Of a stretch of 64,000 nt of DNA, positions 12,298 through 26,500 are shown one piece after another. The stretch is from Arbacia lixula. Taxonomy: Eukaryota > Echinodermata > Echinoidea > Arbacioida > Arbaciidae. The stretch spans positions 33,601,847 to 33,665,846 of the forward strand of contig OZ022576.1 of the NCBI GenBank assembly GCA_963669155.1, given 5' to 3'. Position numbers and translations under genes: made by a program. How positions within the stretch are numbered: the stretch's first letter is position 1; each line of letters starts with the position of its first letter. A model generated the notes under the pieces. It was not told the DNA's origin, did not search any database, and worked only from the letters and a program-made list of their open reading frames with translations.

Positions 12298-14264
12298 TAC
12301 AATGTCGCAACGCGTAGCAGGTATCGCAATGATAGAGCAGGGGTTATTTACATCGTTCGATGTTTAACGTGGCCCGTCGGTAGGTTGTTGACACCGACTC
12401 TCCCGCGTGAGCTCCCCTAGATTCCCGGGCAGGGCAGGCCGCGCCGCAGGAGTAACGAGACGCACACTAGGACCGTAATCGGCTGCTTATTGGGCTGACG
12501 CCACTGGCAACCTTGGATCAATCAGCAAATCCGGAACATTCCATGTTGCCTCCTCAAGTTTAATGTACAACAGGGATTAAAGGGGGTCAATATTAAGTAT
12601 CGATTTTTTTATACTTGCCTTAATAGGCCTACTACAGTATTTCTTGCCATAGTGAGCCTCCTAAAACTGTTTTGATTGTGATATACGAAAGAAACGCAAA
12701 GCACGCAAAGCGCGTTTGAATTTGAAGCACGATTATGCCCCCAACATAATTGTGTATAAGTGATTTTTTAAAAAGGAAATAATGATACGACTAAAATTAA
12801 CAATAATGATAATTGACGAACGAAAGAACCTCATAACTATAGGGCTTATATCCAAGACGATAATGACATTGCAAATACTTTGAGGTTAAAATGCACTGAT
12901 AGCCCAAGGCTCTTTAAGACAGCAATTCCCACAATGTTACATTCTGTTCACTAAGCTTAAAATAAGTTCTAAATAAAACAAAAAAGTCTAAACAAAAAAA
13001 AAGTTTCGAATACATTGTGATATTTGTCTTACGTTCTTCTCTATCGAACAATTGTAATGTTGCCTCTATTTTCTGATCCAAAAAGTTTGTTACCCTGGAA
13101 GTAATAAAAACAAACACGGTACGCCCCCGTATGCTGTTGCTATTGTCTTCGAATTACATTAATGTCAGGGCAAATTTACTTTGAAATGTTTTCAGAGAGC
13201 GTATTATATCTCCAAATTGTTTCTTGGCATTGGTTTGTGAATTTCCCATCAAAACAGAGACAGACAGGAAGGGTGTCTACTGGCGCATAGTTACGCAGCA
13301 GTACCCGAAGGTTGGACCGCCAAAACAAGATATCTCCCAAAATTAGTCCTAATAACTTGTTTACCAATAGCTGGATATAGATCTAAGTCAGATCTCTGGG
13401 TGTTTCAGGGTGTTTTCGCCGCTGATGCTCAGCTTTGGTCCCCTCTGGTATTTGTCCCGGAGAGCGCGGGGTGCGTGAGCACGGAGCAATGGACCGAGTT
13501 CGTCGTGACTTCGTTCGGAGTCTTTTTTCGTGATGGGGTGAGTTTTTTTTTTTTTTTTTTTTTTTTGGAAAAAGGGTTGATGGATAGACAGCTATACAGA
13601 GGATGAGACAGAAGAATCAACCGCCCTGGATTGTGACAGGCAATTTATCGAAAATATGCTTGAATTTTGCAAAGTAAACAAATATTGTGGGGGAAGGGTG
13701 GGCGAGAAGGAAAAAACATGTTGGGGTCATGACTTGCAATATACCAGATATCGTGAGTTTGCATCTACTCCACTCTAAACCTGACGGTAGAACAAGTCCA
13801 TTGCAACGACGATTCTGTAACTTGTAGAACACGATTACATGATACTGTATCTTGATTTTAAGATGAAATGATAAAAGTGGGCCCTAATTCATAACGAAGG
13901 AAAATAAAAAGGAAAAAGGAGAATTGTAAATATCTATCCGGATACATTCTTTAATTATCTTCTTCTTTTTTTTTTTTTTTACCTTTTCCTTTTTTAATTT
14001 TCCTCCTCCCTTTTTCGTTAAATTTTAATTTTATCTTCTACTAATTATTAATTCTCATCTAATTCAATTCACCCCCCCCCCCCCCACACACACACACGCA
14101 TAACTACAATAATTCTACCTTCTTCGTTCGTATTATGCCGTTTTTTCACAAACAACACTATGACTGAATAACAAGCTAATGTAAAATTAATTCACCCGAC
14201 AATTTCATTCACATGTTTTGCCAACACATCATTTCAATCCGTTGATCAAGAGAGGGTATGTTAA

Positions 14265-14428
14265 GGCCACCACACTCTAGGCGATTTTGTCACGATTCTG
14301 CAGTCGTAAGTGCCCAGGATTGGAAATGTTACGTCATCTTCTTGAACAAATCCAATGACCGGATCCTGCGATTCAGCCAGTCGCAGATTCGTTCGCGACT
14401 GATCGGGTCGTGTCGGTCTGCGGTGGTC
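14265..14428 (+). mobile_element. TTAA-flanked foldback element, family B copy 3
   Basis: 164 bp with ends GGCCACC and the complement of GACCACC. TTAA directly flanks both sides (14261-14264 and 14429-14432). Inner sequence is partly self-complementary (CAGTCG / CGACTG blocks). This best-bounded copy shows that family B is a short TTAA-targeting non-autonomous element. Confidence 0.75.
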
Positions 14429-16566
14429 TTAACAACACCGGTGAGCATAACCGCGCGCTTTCGAGCTAGGAGCTCGCCGATCCCGGGCAGACCTCCACGC
14501 GTGACGCAAACCGCCTCCGACAGCTCTCAAGTCTTGCCAGGAATCATACCACCGTGATCCCTGTCGGTAAGAATTACGCGCGAGCATATTTTGGACATCT
14601 CTGTCAAAATATTTGGAGCAGAGGTCAAACCGCTCATATCTGCTGAAATATCGAATTGCCATTATAACCATAACTTCCAATGAATAGTTTGGTTATGGAC
14701 GTGTCATCTTTTAGTCCTAATGAAATTATTGTGTCATTAATGATATGCCTGTGTTGGATTGAAGTATACGTGATGAGGCTTTAAAGATAAAACGCATTCC
14801 TCAAATCTAACAGCGATGCTACATACTGCGCTGCGGGTGACTTATTAAGAGAATTTACTTTTAAACATAGCTTTTCGAATGCATGTTTATGTTTCATCTG
14901 ATACCAATCTTTGATATATTTCCAGTTCGTATTCCTTTCACCGACTGTCACCACCAATCAAACAAACATTCCGCAGTTTGACGGCCCAAAAGACAGTTTG
15001 GGATGACAAGAATATTCCCACACCCCGCACATGAAGCAAAACCTGAAATATCACTTATATACATCATCGGCATGATTATGCCTTTATCAATTCTTTTAAA
15101 ATTTATTTTGTATTCACTCTTTCAAATTCTCCTTGACGTAATTAAAATCATGCTCAACTACCATCATACTGCCACTTAAGTCGCCTTCGTGATATAAGTT
15201 AAGGCCATGCTTGCTTTTGGAGACAAGTAGATCGCAAAAGTTGCACTTTTTAAACAACAAACACTAATTGATTGTCATGGAAATATCAATCAGTCAGTCG
15301 GAAATACCATTCTTTTCTCGTGTGAGCGTTGAATTGATAAACAGGAGAGAAAGAGAGAGAAAGAGAGAGAGAGAGCTGTAACAGAAACGACGGAGAACAG
15401 GGGGAGAGGCAGACGGACAGACAAACGTAGATGTATCCGATATTTTGAATGTCTGGTGCGGAACTTAAACTAGATTAGAGGATTAATTTATTAAGTTACC
15501 CAGACCGATATCCCGTTATTATTGTACCACGGGCAGGCCAAGAAAAACAGTGGTACGTGCGTGTAATCCTAGGAAGTGAAAGAATGGGGTCAGCCCTGTT
15601 ATGGTGTTATGGAAGGCTATATCATGACTCTCGAAATAATCTTATTAACTCTTAGCACAAGTAATACACAGAGGCCAAATAGAGCAAATAATCTGGTACA
15701 CAAAGGATTCATTTCGTTACACCTACGTTTATGATCATTCTACGGCTCCACCATAGCTATCGTAAGTCAGAATATCAACAGTTGCGTTTTTGTAATGGTG
15801 TATTGACGTGGCGCAGGCTTAAAATGATGTATAGTGAGAGAGAGAGGGGGGGGGAGGGCAAGCGTCACACGCCAGTTGTATGCTACCACCCCTCCCTGAT
15901 ATGACACCTGAACCACCGCCACCACCACCAACACCCCGCGCGTTCCTGTCTGCGCATGGCAGCGAAGTGTGGGAAATTGTACACTGTCAACTACCTGTAA
16001 TTTCCTTTGCTGGATTTATTGGTGTTTGAATGACGGTTATTAATCCTTGAGTCAACAGTGAAAGGTCTGCCTAACATCCGCGGGGGAAGCGTGACATCGA
16101 TTTGTTGTGGTATAGGCCGTCCGAAATTCCCTCATCTGGTGCCATTTCTAAGCAAGCCCAAATCAATACAATGGATGTCAGTGACCAGGATATTCCACCA
16201 TGCGAGTAGCAAGAAATCGAGTAGGTCTAATTTTCTTTGAGAACAAGTATGATTGCATATTAGCGAAGAAGAAAAAACACAGCTGTTATGTAATGATTGG
16301 TATAAGCATGGTATAAGGGCGTGTCCCGGGAACACAACACTCCAAGTTGGGTACCACGCATACGGAACGATCGGCCCCGCCCAAAAGAGGATCCTTACCC
16401 CGCGCGGCATCCAGTGTCTCCTTTTCAGGATTTCGAGGGCGTGTCAACTTGGATGGTGTTTCCATTTTATTAGGCCAGTGTGTGTGTGGGGGGGGGGGGG
16501 GGGGGGCACTTTGATTTAAACTGCTAATTGATTTAAACTGGCATTACCATTGGCACACAAGTGTGT

Positions 16567-16629
16567 ACAATTTGAATAACCTCTTTAAGGCTTGGTTCTG
16601 AGAATTAATGGGGCTTGGGGGCAAGATTA
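16567..16629 (+). repeat. Direct duplicate of 17707-17773
   Basis: A block reading TTGAATAACCTCTTTAAGGC and continuing through GGTTCTGAGAATTAATGGGG recurs 1.1 kb downstream with a few changes. It lies next to G-rich runs in both places. Origin unknown. Confidence 0.8.
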
Positions 16630-16844
16630 GTTCATAGTTGATTGGGAAACTCGGTTTAATATACCGTCACACTTCTCACGCATCTGAAAACAGGTATAGG
16701 CCTACCTATATGGTGTAGAAAATGTGCAGGTAGTCCTAAATCAAATTTATGGTATCAGAAAAAAGGAAGAGGAAAAAGGAAGTCGTTCTTTTACCAGACC
16801 TTGATCTGTACAGATTCGACAGGAAATCTCGGAAACGCAAATGT

Positions 16845-17300
16845 TGTTATTCTAACTGATCGGAAATACCTCGCGCGGAAAGAAGTGATTTATAGCGGAG
16901 CGAGGAGAGACTCCAAGAAAAAGCGCGCGCTCTCCGGAGCTCCTTAATCCAACCCAACGCGATATCTCACGATTTGTCTCGGCACAGATCAGTAAGTGGT
17001 ATTGCCTCGCAGAGAAAGGACGCTGACCGGTTCATTCGCGCGTATTGAAACTTCAACCTGTTGGCATTGTTTGCAACAATAACCGCTTCATAGTTACGGT
17101 TCCAAAGTCATTGTCCCGTGTATTGTCAGTGACCAGCCTTGATTGTTACATGTACTTCACTATCTTACTCAACTTCAGATACCAGCATTATACCAGTTCC
17201 TACATCCTGTTTAAAACCAGAGTACCGGAGTTATCTCAGCTGGCAGGTGCATTGTAATACGCGAGGACCGTACAATACTCTGCTTTATTGTTTTTCATCG
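16845..17300 (+). promoter_or_regulatory. Candidate fibulin-1 promoter / 5' UTR region
   Basis: This is the most CpG-rich and GC-rich part of the 5' flank, with several CGCG blocks and a TTTATAG box near 16888. It precedes the signal-peptide exon by about 0.6 kb. The assignment rests on position and composition only. An AG at 17301-17302 after TTTTCATCGC could be an acceptor for a separate 5' UTR exon. A short upstream frame starts at an ATG at 17343 and closes within about 30 codons. Confidence 0.3.
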
Positions 17301-17512
17301 CAGGTAGCATTTTCACCTACGCTCAGCTCGGAACACTGATTAATGATCCAAAGTTTGGCAATAAGAGCAATAAGTTCAGCGACATCGAGGCACTTGCTCT
17401 ACTTGCTGCCCTACACAACAAGCTAGGCGTTGGAGTATTATATCAGGAGTATTTGTCGGTGAACCCTGGAGGAAATATCAAAGAGGAAAAGTGGTGCACA
17501 AACGCAAGAATC

Positions 17513-17564
17513 ATGAGGATTATTATCGTGTTGGTTGTCGTAGCATGTTGGAGTCAGTGTCATG
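17513..17564 (+). CDS. FBLN1: Fibulin-1 exon 1: signal peptide
   Basis: The ATG at 17513 is the first ATG in its frame and starts [17 protein letters not shown], a short basic start followed by a hydrophobic core, typical of a secretory signal peptide. Donor GTAGGT follows 17564. The last base combines with the first two of the next exon to give Ala. The same frame is open upstream to about 17288 but has no other ATG there. Confidence 0.88.
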
Positions 17565-20500
17565 GTAGGTAACTTAATTACATTTTGCTCACTCAGACTT
17601 TAGATCCAGATGAAACTGTACGATAGTTACTTGAAGGCACCAGTGAAATTATGTTAATAATTGATGCAGGTGAACAGTGGTATTTTCAGTGGTGCGCCAT
17701 CTCAGGGTCATTTGAATGACCTCTTTATGGCTTAGTTCTGAAAAATTAATGGGGCTTGGGGGGCAAGATTGGGGGGGTGGATCCAGTTATATTTTCTAGC
17801 ACATACACCCCCCCCCCCCCCACCCCCAGACATTCAGGGAGCTGGCAGAAATAATTTCCTCTTGTATTTACCTTATTGAGAAGTCTCTTGGGTTTATCTA
17901 TATATTCTCTAACTCATGAACCAAAAGATCAGCAATTATATCAAGTTTGTAAAAACGTGGAAGAGAAATGTGACATGGAATTCACATACTGTGAGGCATT
18001 AAAATCACTTTGTTTTTTAGTTTCAGGCACAGCTTCCTTTTATAGGTGCAAAATGGAACTTAAGATGAGTACGCTACAGGTCAAAGGAATTGGCATAGGG
18101 AAAGGGAAGAAAGGGAAGGAACCGCAGTTTTAAACCACGGCATGAAACACGATGCTTTAGCCCAAAAAGCATCATGTTTCATGCTGATCTGGACAAAATA
18201 TACCACGGTTTACAACTGCGGCTCCTTCCCTTTCCCTTTCCCTATGCCAATTCCTTTGAGCTGGAGTGTAGATTAGATTGTGATGCTCAAAATAGCACTG
18301 TCATAAGAGTCTGTCTGTAGAAGTCTATATTTTAGGTGACCCATCCAAAGGTTGTTGTTCTTCCAAAGGTCATGAAATAGTAAGATCAATATAAACCCAT
18401 GCATAGTAGTTTCATAGTTCCTATATTCTGAGCGGAATCCTTAAAAATTGTTTGTATCTATTCATATTTTCATCACTTGTATGCCAATTGCCTTTAACAA
18501 CATTTATACTGGAACCCCTGCTGACCTTTTGACTTGTTTACTTTTAAGTGTGTACAAATCTTGACATGATGAATGAACCGTAGCATATGACGTCAATGTT
18601 CTGGTACAGAGGCACTATCTTAAATTATGTGTAGTGGAAAGTATTTTTAAAGATAATTAACCAGAAACCGTTTCGTAATTTTTTTGAATATTGATTAATA
18701 CAATCTGATGTCCAATCAAAAACAGTAGTATTAAATTGTATGATTTGAGAAAAACTGTAAAAATTATGATTTAATTAACCCTTTCAGTTTGGTTGATCTA
18801 ATTTAGCCTAATCTGATGTGAACAAAATCTGAAGGACTTGATTTGACTACAATACTGGTAATCTATGAAATATTTTGAGAAGAAATGTAAGTGATTGAAA
18901 CTCTCCCTCCTTATGGTGTTGAAGCAAACTTCTAGTGTTCTCCAAAAACATCAATGTAAGAATGTATGAAACAATCCCTCATCAATCCGAGGTTAACCCT
19001 CTGATAACCCCCTCCCTTCCCCTCCCTAGCTGCTCTCCAGGACGTGATGGGGGACTGCTGTGGGCGGGGCCAGTCGTTTGCCCGCATGGGGCGCTCCTGC
19101 GACGACCCCGACAACATCCCCGACATCGTGGACATGGAGGACCACCACGCCTGCATGGTGATCATGAAGTCCTGCTGCTCCAGCACCCTGCAGCCCCTGC
19201 TGTGCGAGCGGGCCACCAGGCACCGCATGAACGTTGGCAGCTGCCACACAATGGGTAACGACACCTGCCTTACGTTGGAGAAGGTAAGATGGCCATACAG
19301 CTAGATGAGAAGGTATCTGCTTCTTCTCATATGATATTATACAGTCCAACCTCTCTACAAAAACCACTCAATCTGTCTGTTAACTATGTCTGGTATCAAA
19401 GTCTACACCCTCTACCCACAGTGAAGGGAAAGCAAGTTGGGAGAGGGCGTAGTCTTTGTTACCAGACATAGTTGATAACAGACTGTTACATCCATGCACT
19501 CTGCAGCGTCGAACCAACATGTAGGCAAAATGAGGCACCATTAGAGGCAAGTGTTTGTACTTCCTCTCACAAAGAGACTAATCGTATTTCATTGTATATA
19601 GTCAAATTTATACAAAGTATACAAAGACCACTCACTTTCAAATTGTCACACCAGCTTGCATGTGTGATACTGCACCTGTCTATAAAGGCCACTCCTCCAT
19701 AAAGACCACTTTTGACCATTCTTTACCATGGGGTGATCATTCAAGACTGGTTAGACTGTACTTGAAATGCCATTGTATGTCTTCCATGTCTTTTGCAGGG
19801 TGTTGCAACAACAGAAGTCAAGACTGTCAACAAGACAGTCACAAAAGGAAGACAATAGGTTGTATAGGAAAGAGGCAGTAGCTGTGAAAGAAAGAAGGAA
19901 GATTATGAAAGAGTATGAGACAGACTGATGGAGGGAATAGAAGAGAGATGAAGGGAGAGAAAGAGATATAGATATTAGAGAGATGGAGAGATAGATGTGA
20001 TGGATAATAAGTAAGACATTAGTAATCTTCATTATCATGATCATAATAACCTGTATCATCCTTATTATCTTGTTTATTTGTTAATTAACATCAGTGCTCT
20101 AGTATATTTGTTTGCATTTTCTATTTTGTAATACCTGTATAAAGTAATTGCTTAATCTATGTAATGCCTGACATATTGTGTCTGTAGCGGCAGATTTGTC
20201 ACATTTTGTTGGTAATGAGTGGAATCACTATTTTCTGTCATCATACTGATATACAGTGTACATGTCTATAGATTGGAAGTGGGGTTCATAATAAATGCAC
20301 ACCCAATACCCCAAAACGAAAGTCCAGTAGCAACTTGTAAACAACTTAACAAAGAGACCACTTGACTTCCAACTAAAACTTCGCACTCTCACTGCCTTGG
20401 TATGCTGAGTCATAGATAAGAGAGAAAAGTTCTTTGTGTGATGTGCACCCAGAGGAGTAGCCCTGCCCAAATTATATACACTGGTCAAGCACAAACAAAA

Positions 20501-23500
20501 TTCACTTTCTCTTTAGACGAAGGAGGAGAGAAGTCACAAATTTTGGTGCATTTTTTCAGCTGTAGTAGCTACAGTTGGAAATCAATGCAGGAACGGGTTC
20601 AAAACAGTTGGTGAGTTCAATTTATCTTCTTTATACAGTATTATATTGTAGGAATTGCTTTATTGCAGTAGAATATGAAGTATTGGAGTAGAAAGATGTA
20701 ATCTCATACAAGAGAGAGAGAGAGATAGATGAAGATTGTCATTTACAATGTAAGGTTTATCTTACCTCTGCTATATGAGAGAGGTTTATACAGTTATTCT
20801 TCGATATATTCAACATATTGTATCATGTAGTATTTGATCAAGTATATTAAGCAGTACATATTGCGTTTAGAATACAAGAGTAGATGTTAAGGAAAGATTT
20901 ATTATACTGGAATGCCAGAGTGACATCTCATGGTTGAAACAATTCCCTTAGAGTGTAGTATGTTCAGTTCAAGGAACAGATTGATCACTATAGAGTCAAT
21001 TGTTTGAGATTAAGTTATTAATCATCTTAATAATCATTGACCATAGAGCATTTTTGCAGGAATAATTGTTGCACATAAAAAAGGGAAATATTTGTGTTAA
21101 TTCAACTTAAGTTAATTCAAGTTTGTCAATTAATCTAAAGGAAATGTCCATTCAATATTGCAGTTTCAACTCAAATATTAGTTATTCATAGAGCATGACA
21201 TGTTACTCAATTGTTGTGATATGTTCGCATATTAATTATTGTATTATATTATTTTGGTTTCAGTTAAACCACACACGGTTGTCACACACAAACACGCTTG
21301 TCACACGGTGACACACACACGCTTGTGACACACACAACCTGTTCTTCACACACTTGTCCAGTGTAGCACTGGAATAAATATCGCTCATCTGGGTCAACGG
21401 AGCGTTGACTTGAATAAAGGACAATATAAATGCATTTTGGACTGATTTGCGTCGTTTGTCATCTGTAACTGAGCGAAGTGAAGTGTGCGTTTAGCATTGC
21501 AATTGAACCATCTAATGTAGAAGCTACATTAAAGTTTAACAACTGTTCTTGCAATTTCAACGGAAACTGACTGATTTGCAGTAAAGAATGGCAGAATCAG
21601 CAGAATTAATGGAAGCGTCGGCTGCGTTGAAGAAGTCATGCGCTAGCTACAGAGGAAACTTAACCAAGCGATATAACGAACTGGAACGGCTCCTACTTAG
21701 TCGGGAGAATCGCGATGAGGTAAAAATCAAGGTGAAGCAGCTTCATGGACTTTTCCTCACGTACGAAGCGAAATTTAAAGAATATATCGCGACGATCAGC
21801 GGGAAAACTCTTGAGGACGCTTTGCAGCACTTCACCGCTGCAAAACTGAATAAAAAGGAATTTGATGACAGAATTTCGTCGTGGATGACAGAATCTGCAG
21901 AACCAGAAGATCTGACGCTGGCGGCCGTAGACGACGACCGCCAAACGACGACGAGTGAGAGGTCAGCTCACTCGCACAAGAGCTCCACAAGTACAACCGT
22001 CAGCTTGCGAGTTAAGGAGGCTCGAGCTCGGCAGAAACTCGCTGCACAGAAGCTGAGACAGCACGCCGAGCGCAAGCGGTTGGAAGACGAGAAGAGAGCT
22101 CTGGAGGACCGACTTGTCAAGCTCGACCTCAACAACGAGCTGGAGGCGGCAGAATTGGAGGTCCAGGTATGGGAGGACGAACTTGACGAAGAACCGGTAA
22201 CAGGTAACCCAAATATTCCTGTTACACCTACTAAGGTAGAAAAAATTGTTGTCCAGGGTGCACACGAGTCTGCATTAGGCGATAGTTATGAACAGGGTGT
22301 TGAGTTTGAAGTAGGACCTAGTTATCCCCATGTTGATAGCCATGCACAGGCTGTCCCAAATTTGAATCGTGAAAGATCTGATATTAGTTGTGCACAGGAA
22401 GGTGGCAATATGCATAGTGTACAAGGTAACGCCATGAATGGGGCTAACAGTATGTATGCCTCACAAATTTGTGATGCAATGATGATGGCAATCAACATGC
22501 CCAAGCCAGAGATGGTCAATTTTGATGGCGACCCAATCAAATATTGGAGTTTCATTCACACCTTTGATGTCAACATTGCAAATAAGGTAGTGGATGATGG
22601 CACGAAATTGATGTACTTGACGCAATTTTGCGTAGGGAAAGCGCGGGAAGCCATTGGGTGCTGTTCATTAATGAACCCAGTGGAAGGCTATAGGAAGGCG
22701 CGGGAAATACTCGCTCAACAATTTGGTAGACCACACGTCATCACTCACGCCTTGATTAGCAAGGTGCTGAATAGGTCTTCAGTGCGGCCAAATGATGGAA
22801 ATAGCTTGGCAGAGCTAGGTAGGGAGATGAGGAGGTGTTTGATCACGCTAGAACAGATGGGCCATGTGGCCGACCTCAACGCCAGTGACACCCTCATCAA
22901 GGTCCAGCGTCTTTTCCCCATGTACATGCAGTCAAGGTGGGCAGATCAGGCGCATGGTCTGATCATGGCCGGGGTAGAACCCAACTTTGCTCACATGACT
23001 GCATTTGTAGAAAGGTCCGCGCAGGTGTCCAACAATATGTTTGGCAAAAACATTGGGACAAATAATAAGGATGTGCCAAAGGGTACAGCTCAGAAGGGGC
23101 ACCAAAGGTCACATGGGGGTCAGAAGCTGACTACATTGGCCACCCAAAGTCAAGGTAAGTATGACACGCGCCGAGTAGAGAAATGCCCATGCTGTGAAGG
23201 ACAGCATAAGCTCGGTGCGTGTTCTCGCTTCAAAGAGAAGCCACAAAAGGAAAGGCTGCGAATTGTGCGCAAGGGGAAGCTTTGCGACAATTGCTTCAAA
23301 CCACGTCACTTCGCGCAAGACTGCCGAAGTGACCCTGCATGTGAGGTCAGCGGGTGTGGGAGAAAGCACCACACCCTTCTTCACTACAATAGAGAGGATC
23401 CCCAAACTCGGACAGCTCCCACTGGGGTCGGTAACGCTGCAGAGTCACAACCAAGCTCTGCGGGAACCAACCTTTCAACGGTAACAACGAGAAAGGTATG

Positions 23501-26500
23501 TCTGCGTGTTGTCCCTGTCAAGGTCAGGGGGAACGGGAAGGAGGTCCAGACATGGGCCATCCTGGACGATGGGAGCGATGTGTCTCTGTGCGACAATAGA
23601 CTAGCCGAGGCTTTAGGCCTGAAAGGGAGAGAGAAACATTTCTCCCTTACTACGATTAGCCAACAGAGCCATAGGATGAAGGGAAGGGAGGTTAGCCTGT
23701 CTGTATCCGGTATTGAGGAGTCAAATACAGATCCTATTTCCTTAGATGATGTCTGGACTGTGGACAGACTCCCAGTGTCCACAGAGAGCTTCCCAAAACA
23801 GACAGACATCGATAGTTGGCCTCATCTATCAGGCATTTCTCTCCCCCAAGTTGAGGAGAGTGAAGTCATGCTTCTGATAGGTGGCGATGTACCAGAGGCA
23901 TTCTGGGTCATCGAGGAACGGCGTGGTGGCCGGAAAGAGCCTTATGCCACCCGGTCAATGCTAGGTTGGACTGTAATGGGGCCCACAAAAGGGGAAAACA
24001 AAGGGAGAGGAAAATCTGTTTTTAGAACGGCCTTCCTCGGAGAAGAAGATGACCTTCTCGAAAAACAAGTGGAGCGGTTCTGGCAGATGGATTCAGCCGG
24101 CACACTTGCAGATACAGGTGTCGGTGAATCAAGGGAGGACAAGCAGGCAAGAGCCTTAATGGAGAAGTCCATTCAGAAGGTGGACGGCCATTATCAGCTT
24201 GACCTGCCATGGAAACATGAAAACCCATATCTGCCAGATAACCGTGTCCTTGCTGAAAAACGGCTCAGCTACTTGAAAAGAAGACTCAATAAAGATGAAA
24301 ATCTGAAGAAAATGTACGCAGACACGCTGAATGGCTACTTAGAGAAGGGCCATGCACAAGCAGTGCCATCAGCAATGGATCAGGCGGGCACAGATCGCAC
24401 CGACAGGGTCTGGTATCTACCACACCATCCGGTGGTACACCCGCAAAAGCCCAACAAGGTGCGTGTGGTGTTTGACTGCGCAGCGACACACCATGGGGTA
24501 TCGCTGAACAGTCAACTCTTGCAGGGTCCCGACTTCACAAACAGTCTGGTCGGAGTCCTCACAAGGTTCCGCCAAGACAAGATTGCGTTGGTTGCGGACA
24601 TAGAGGCCATGTTCCATCAGGTTAAGGTGTCACCGCAAGACTGCGATGCCCTAAGGTTCCTATGGTGGCCAGATGGTGACCTGCAGGAAGAACCACGTGA
24701 GTATCAGATGCTTGTGCATCTGTTTGGTGCTACGTCATCACCCAGTTGTGCCGCATTCGCCCTCAGAAAGACGGCAGAAGATAACCAGAACGATGACAAT
24801 CAGGAAGCTGTCAAGACGGTTCTGGAGAACTTCTATGTGGACGACTGCCTGAAATCGGTACAGACAAAAGAACAAGCCATCAAGCTGACAGCACAGCTGC
24901 GCGATCTTCTACAGAAGGGTGGCTTCAGACTAACGAAATGGATAAGCAACAACCATGAAGTGCTGAAAACCATTCCAGAGTCTGAGAGGGCATCATCTGT
25001 TGTTGACCTAGGTCTAGGTGAACTTCCAACTGAGCGGACTCTAGGAGTCCTCTGGAATGTAGAAACGGACCAGTTCGGGTTCAAGGTTGCAGTAAAGAAC
25101 AAACCCACTACAAGACGAGGTATACTCTCAACAATGAGTTCCCTCTATGATCCTCTAGGTTTTGTAGCGCCATTCGTCTTGACTGCAAAAATCCTCCTAC
25201 AAGACATCTGCGCTCAGGGTCTGAGCTGGGATGAGAAAGTAGGGGATCAAGAATCATTGCGATGGCATCAATGGTTGACAGAGCTGCCATATCTTTGCAA
25301 CATGGCTATAGATAGATGTCTGACCCCTCTGTCTGGAAAGGAAGTGGAAAAACATGAAATCCACGTTTTCTGTGACGCATCAATGCGTGGCTACTCTGCC
25401 GTGGCATACCTGCGCTCAATTGATGTGGGGGGCGACATCCATTGCAGCATGGTAATGGGCAAGACAAAGCTATGCCCCATGAAGGTGCTGACTGTTCCAA
25501 GATTGGAGCTGTCAGCAGCTGTCTTGGCTTGCACATTGAGCCAAACAGTACAATCGGAGCTAAGACTGCCGATCAGCTCCACTGTGTTCTGGACAGACTC
25601 GACATCGGTCCTGCAGTACATCAGAAATGAAAGTAGGCGGTTTCATACCTTTGTTGCCAATCGAGTGGCAAAGATACAGAGTGTATCAGATCCAGCACAG
25701 TGGAGGCATGTCCCAACGAACCAAAACCCTGCCGATGATGGGTCACGAGGTCTCCATGCAAATGAGATGACTAGTGACTGTAGATGGCTCTGTGGACCAA
25801 GCTTTCTGAAAGAGCCAGAGAGCCGCTGGCCACTACCGCCCTCTGTCCTAGAAGTGAGTGACAGAACACTCTCTGATGATCTGCGAGAAGACCCAGAAGT
25901 CAAGAGAGGTCACACCCACTTGACCAGCTCCGAAGATCCAATCGACAAATTGATCATGCGATACTCCACATGGGATCGCCTGAAACGGGGAGTCGCTTGG
26001 CTGGCACGGTTTAAAGACTACCTGAGGGCCCGTGCGACAAATGACATGAGTGGAGCTAGGAGGTCAGATAATTTGTCCACGCAAGAGACAGAAAAAGCAG
26101 GTAGGGACATAATCAAGTATGTACAGAGACATACATTTCCCACGGAGTTTGAAAACTCAAATGACTCAGAGCGCATACCTCGACGCAGAAATCAACTCGA
26201 GAAGTTGAACCCAATCATAGTAGATGGGCTATTGCGCGTGGGTGGAAGACTAGGCTCAGCGCCAGTGACAGAAGATGAGAAACACCCGCTCATCCTACCT
26301 CACGATCACCACGTCACAACCTTGTTGGTGGTACATCACCACATCAAGGTGGGGCATTCTGGTGCAGGATTCACATGGACGTCCTTGAGGGAGAAATATT
26401 GGATCATGAGAGGAGGAGCCACTGTGCGTCGCATTATTGGCAAGTGTTTCGATTGCAAGAAGAGAAATGCGCCCCGTGGCCAACAACTCATGGCAGATCT

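Larger units (their letters stand above)
9195..16844. other. SMC1 3' UTR and SMC1-fibulin-1 intergenic region
   Basis: No exon was recognised here. The SMC1 3' UTR begins at 9195. Candidate polyadenylation hexamers are ATTAAA near 9908 and AATAAA at 11118-11123; I cannot choose between them. The rest holds family B repeats (10128-10298, 12136-12297, 14265-14428), a family A element with a nested insertion (11236-11919), a degenerate GT-rich stretch (about 10915-11070), T runs (13543-13566, 13970-13980) and a C/CA tract (14072-14098). Short frames here show no recognisable domain. Confidence 0.6.

Noticed and set aside
9195..17512. A RIBC gene between SMC1 and fibulin-1, as expected from human linkage
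   Set aside because: I looked for RIB43A coiled-coil coding exons and saw none. In human RIBC sits head-to-head with the SMC1 5' end, so it would lie before this window.
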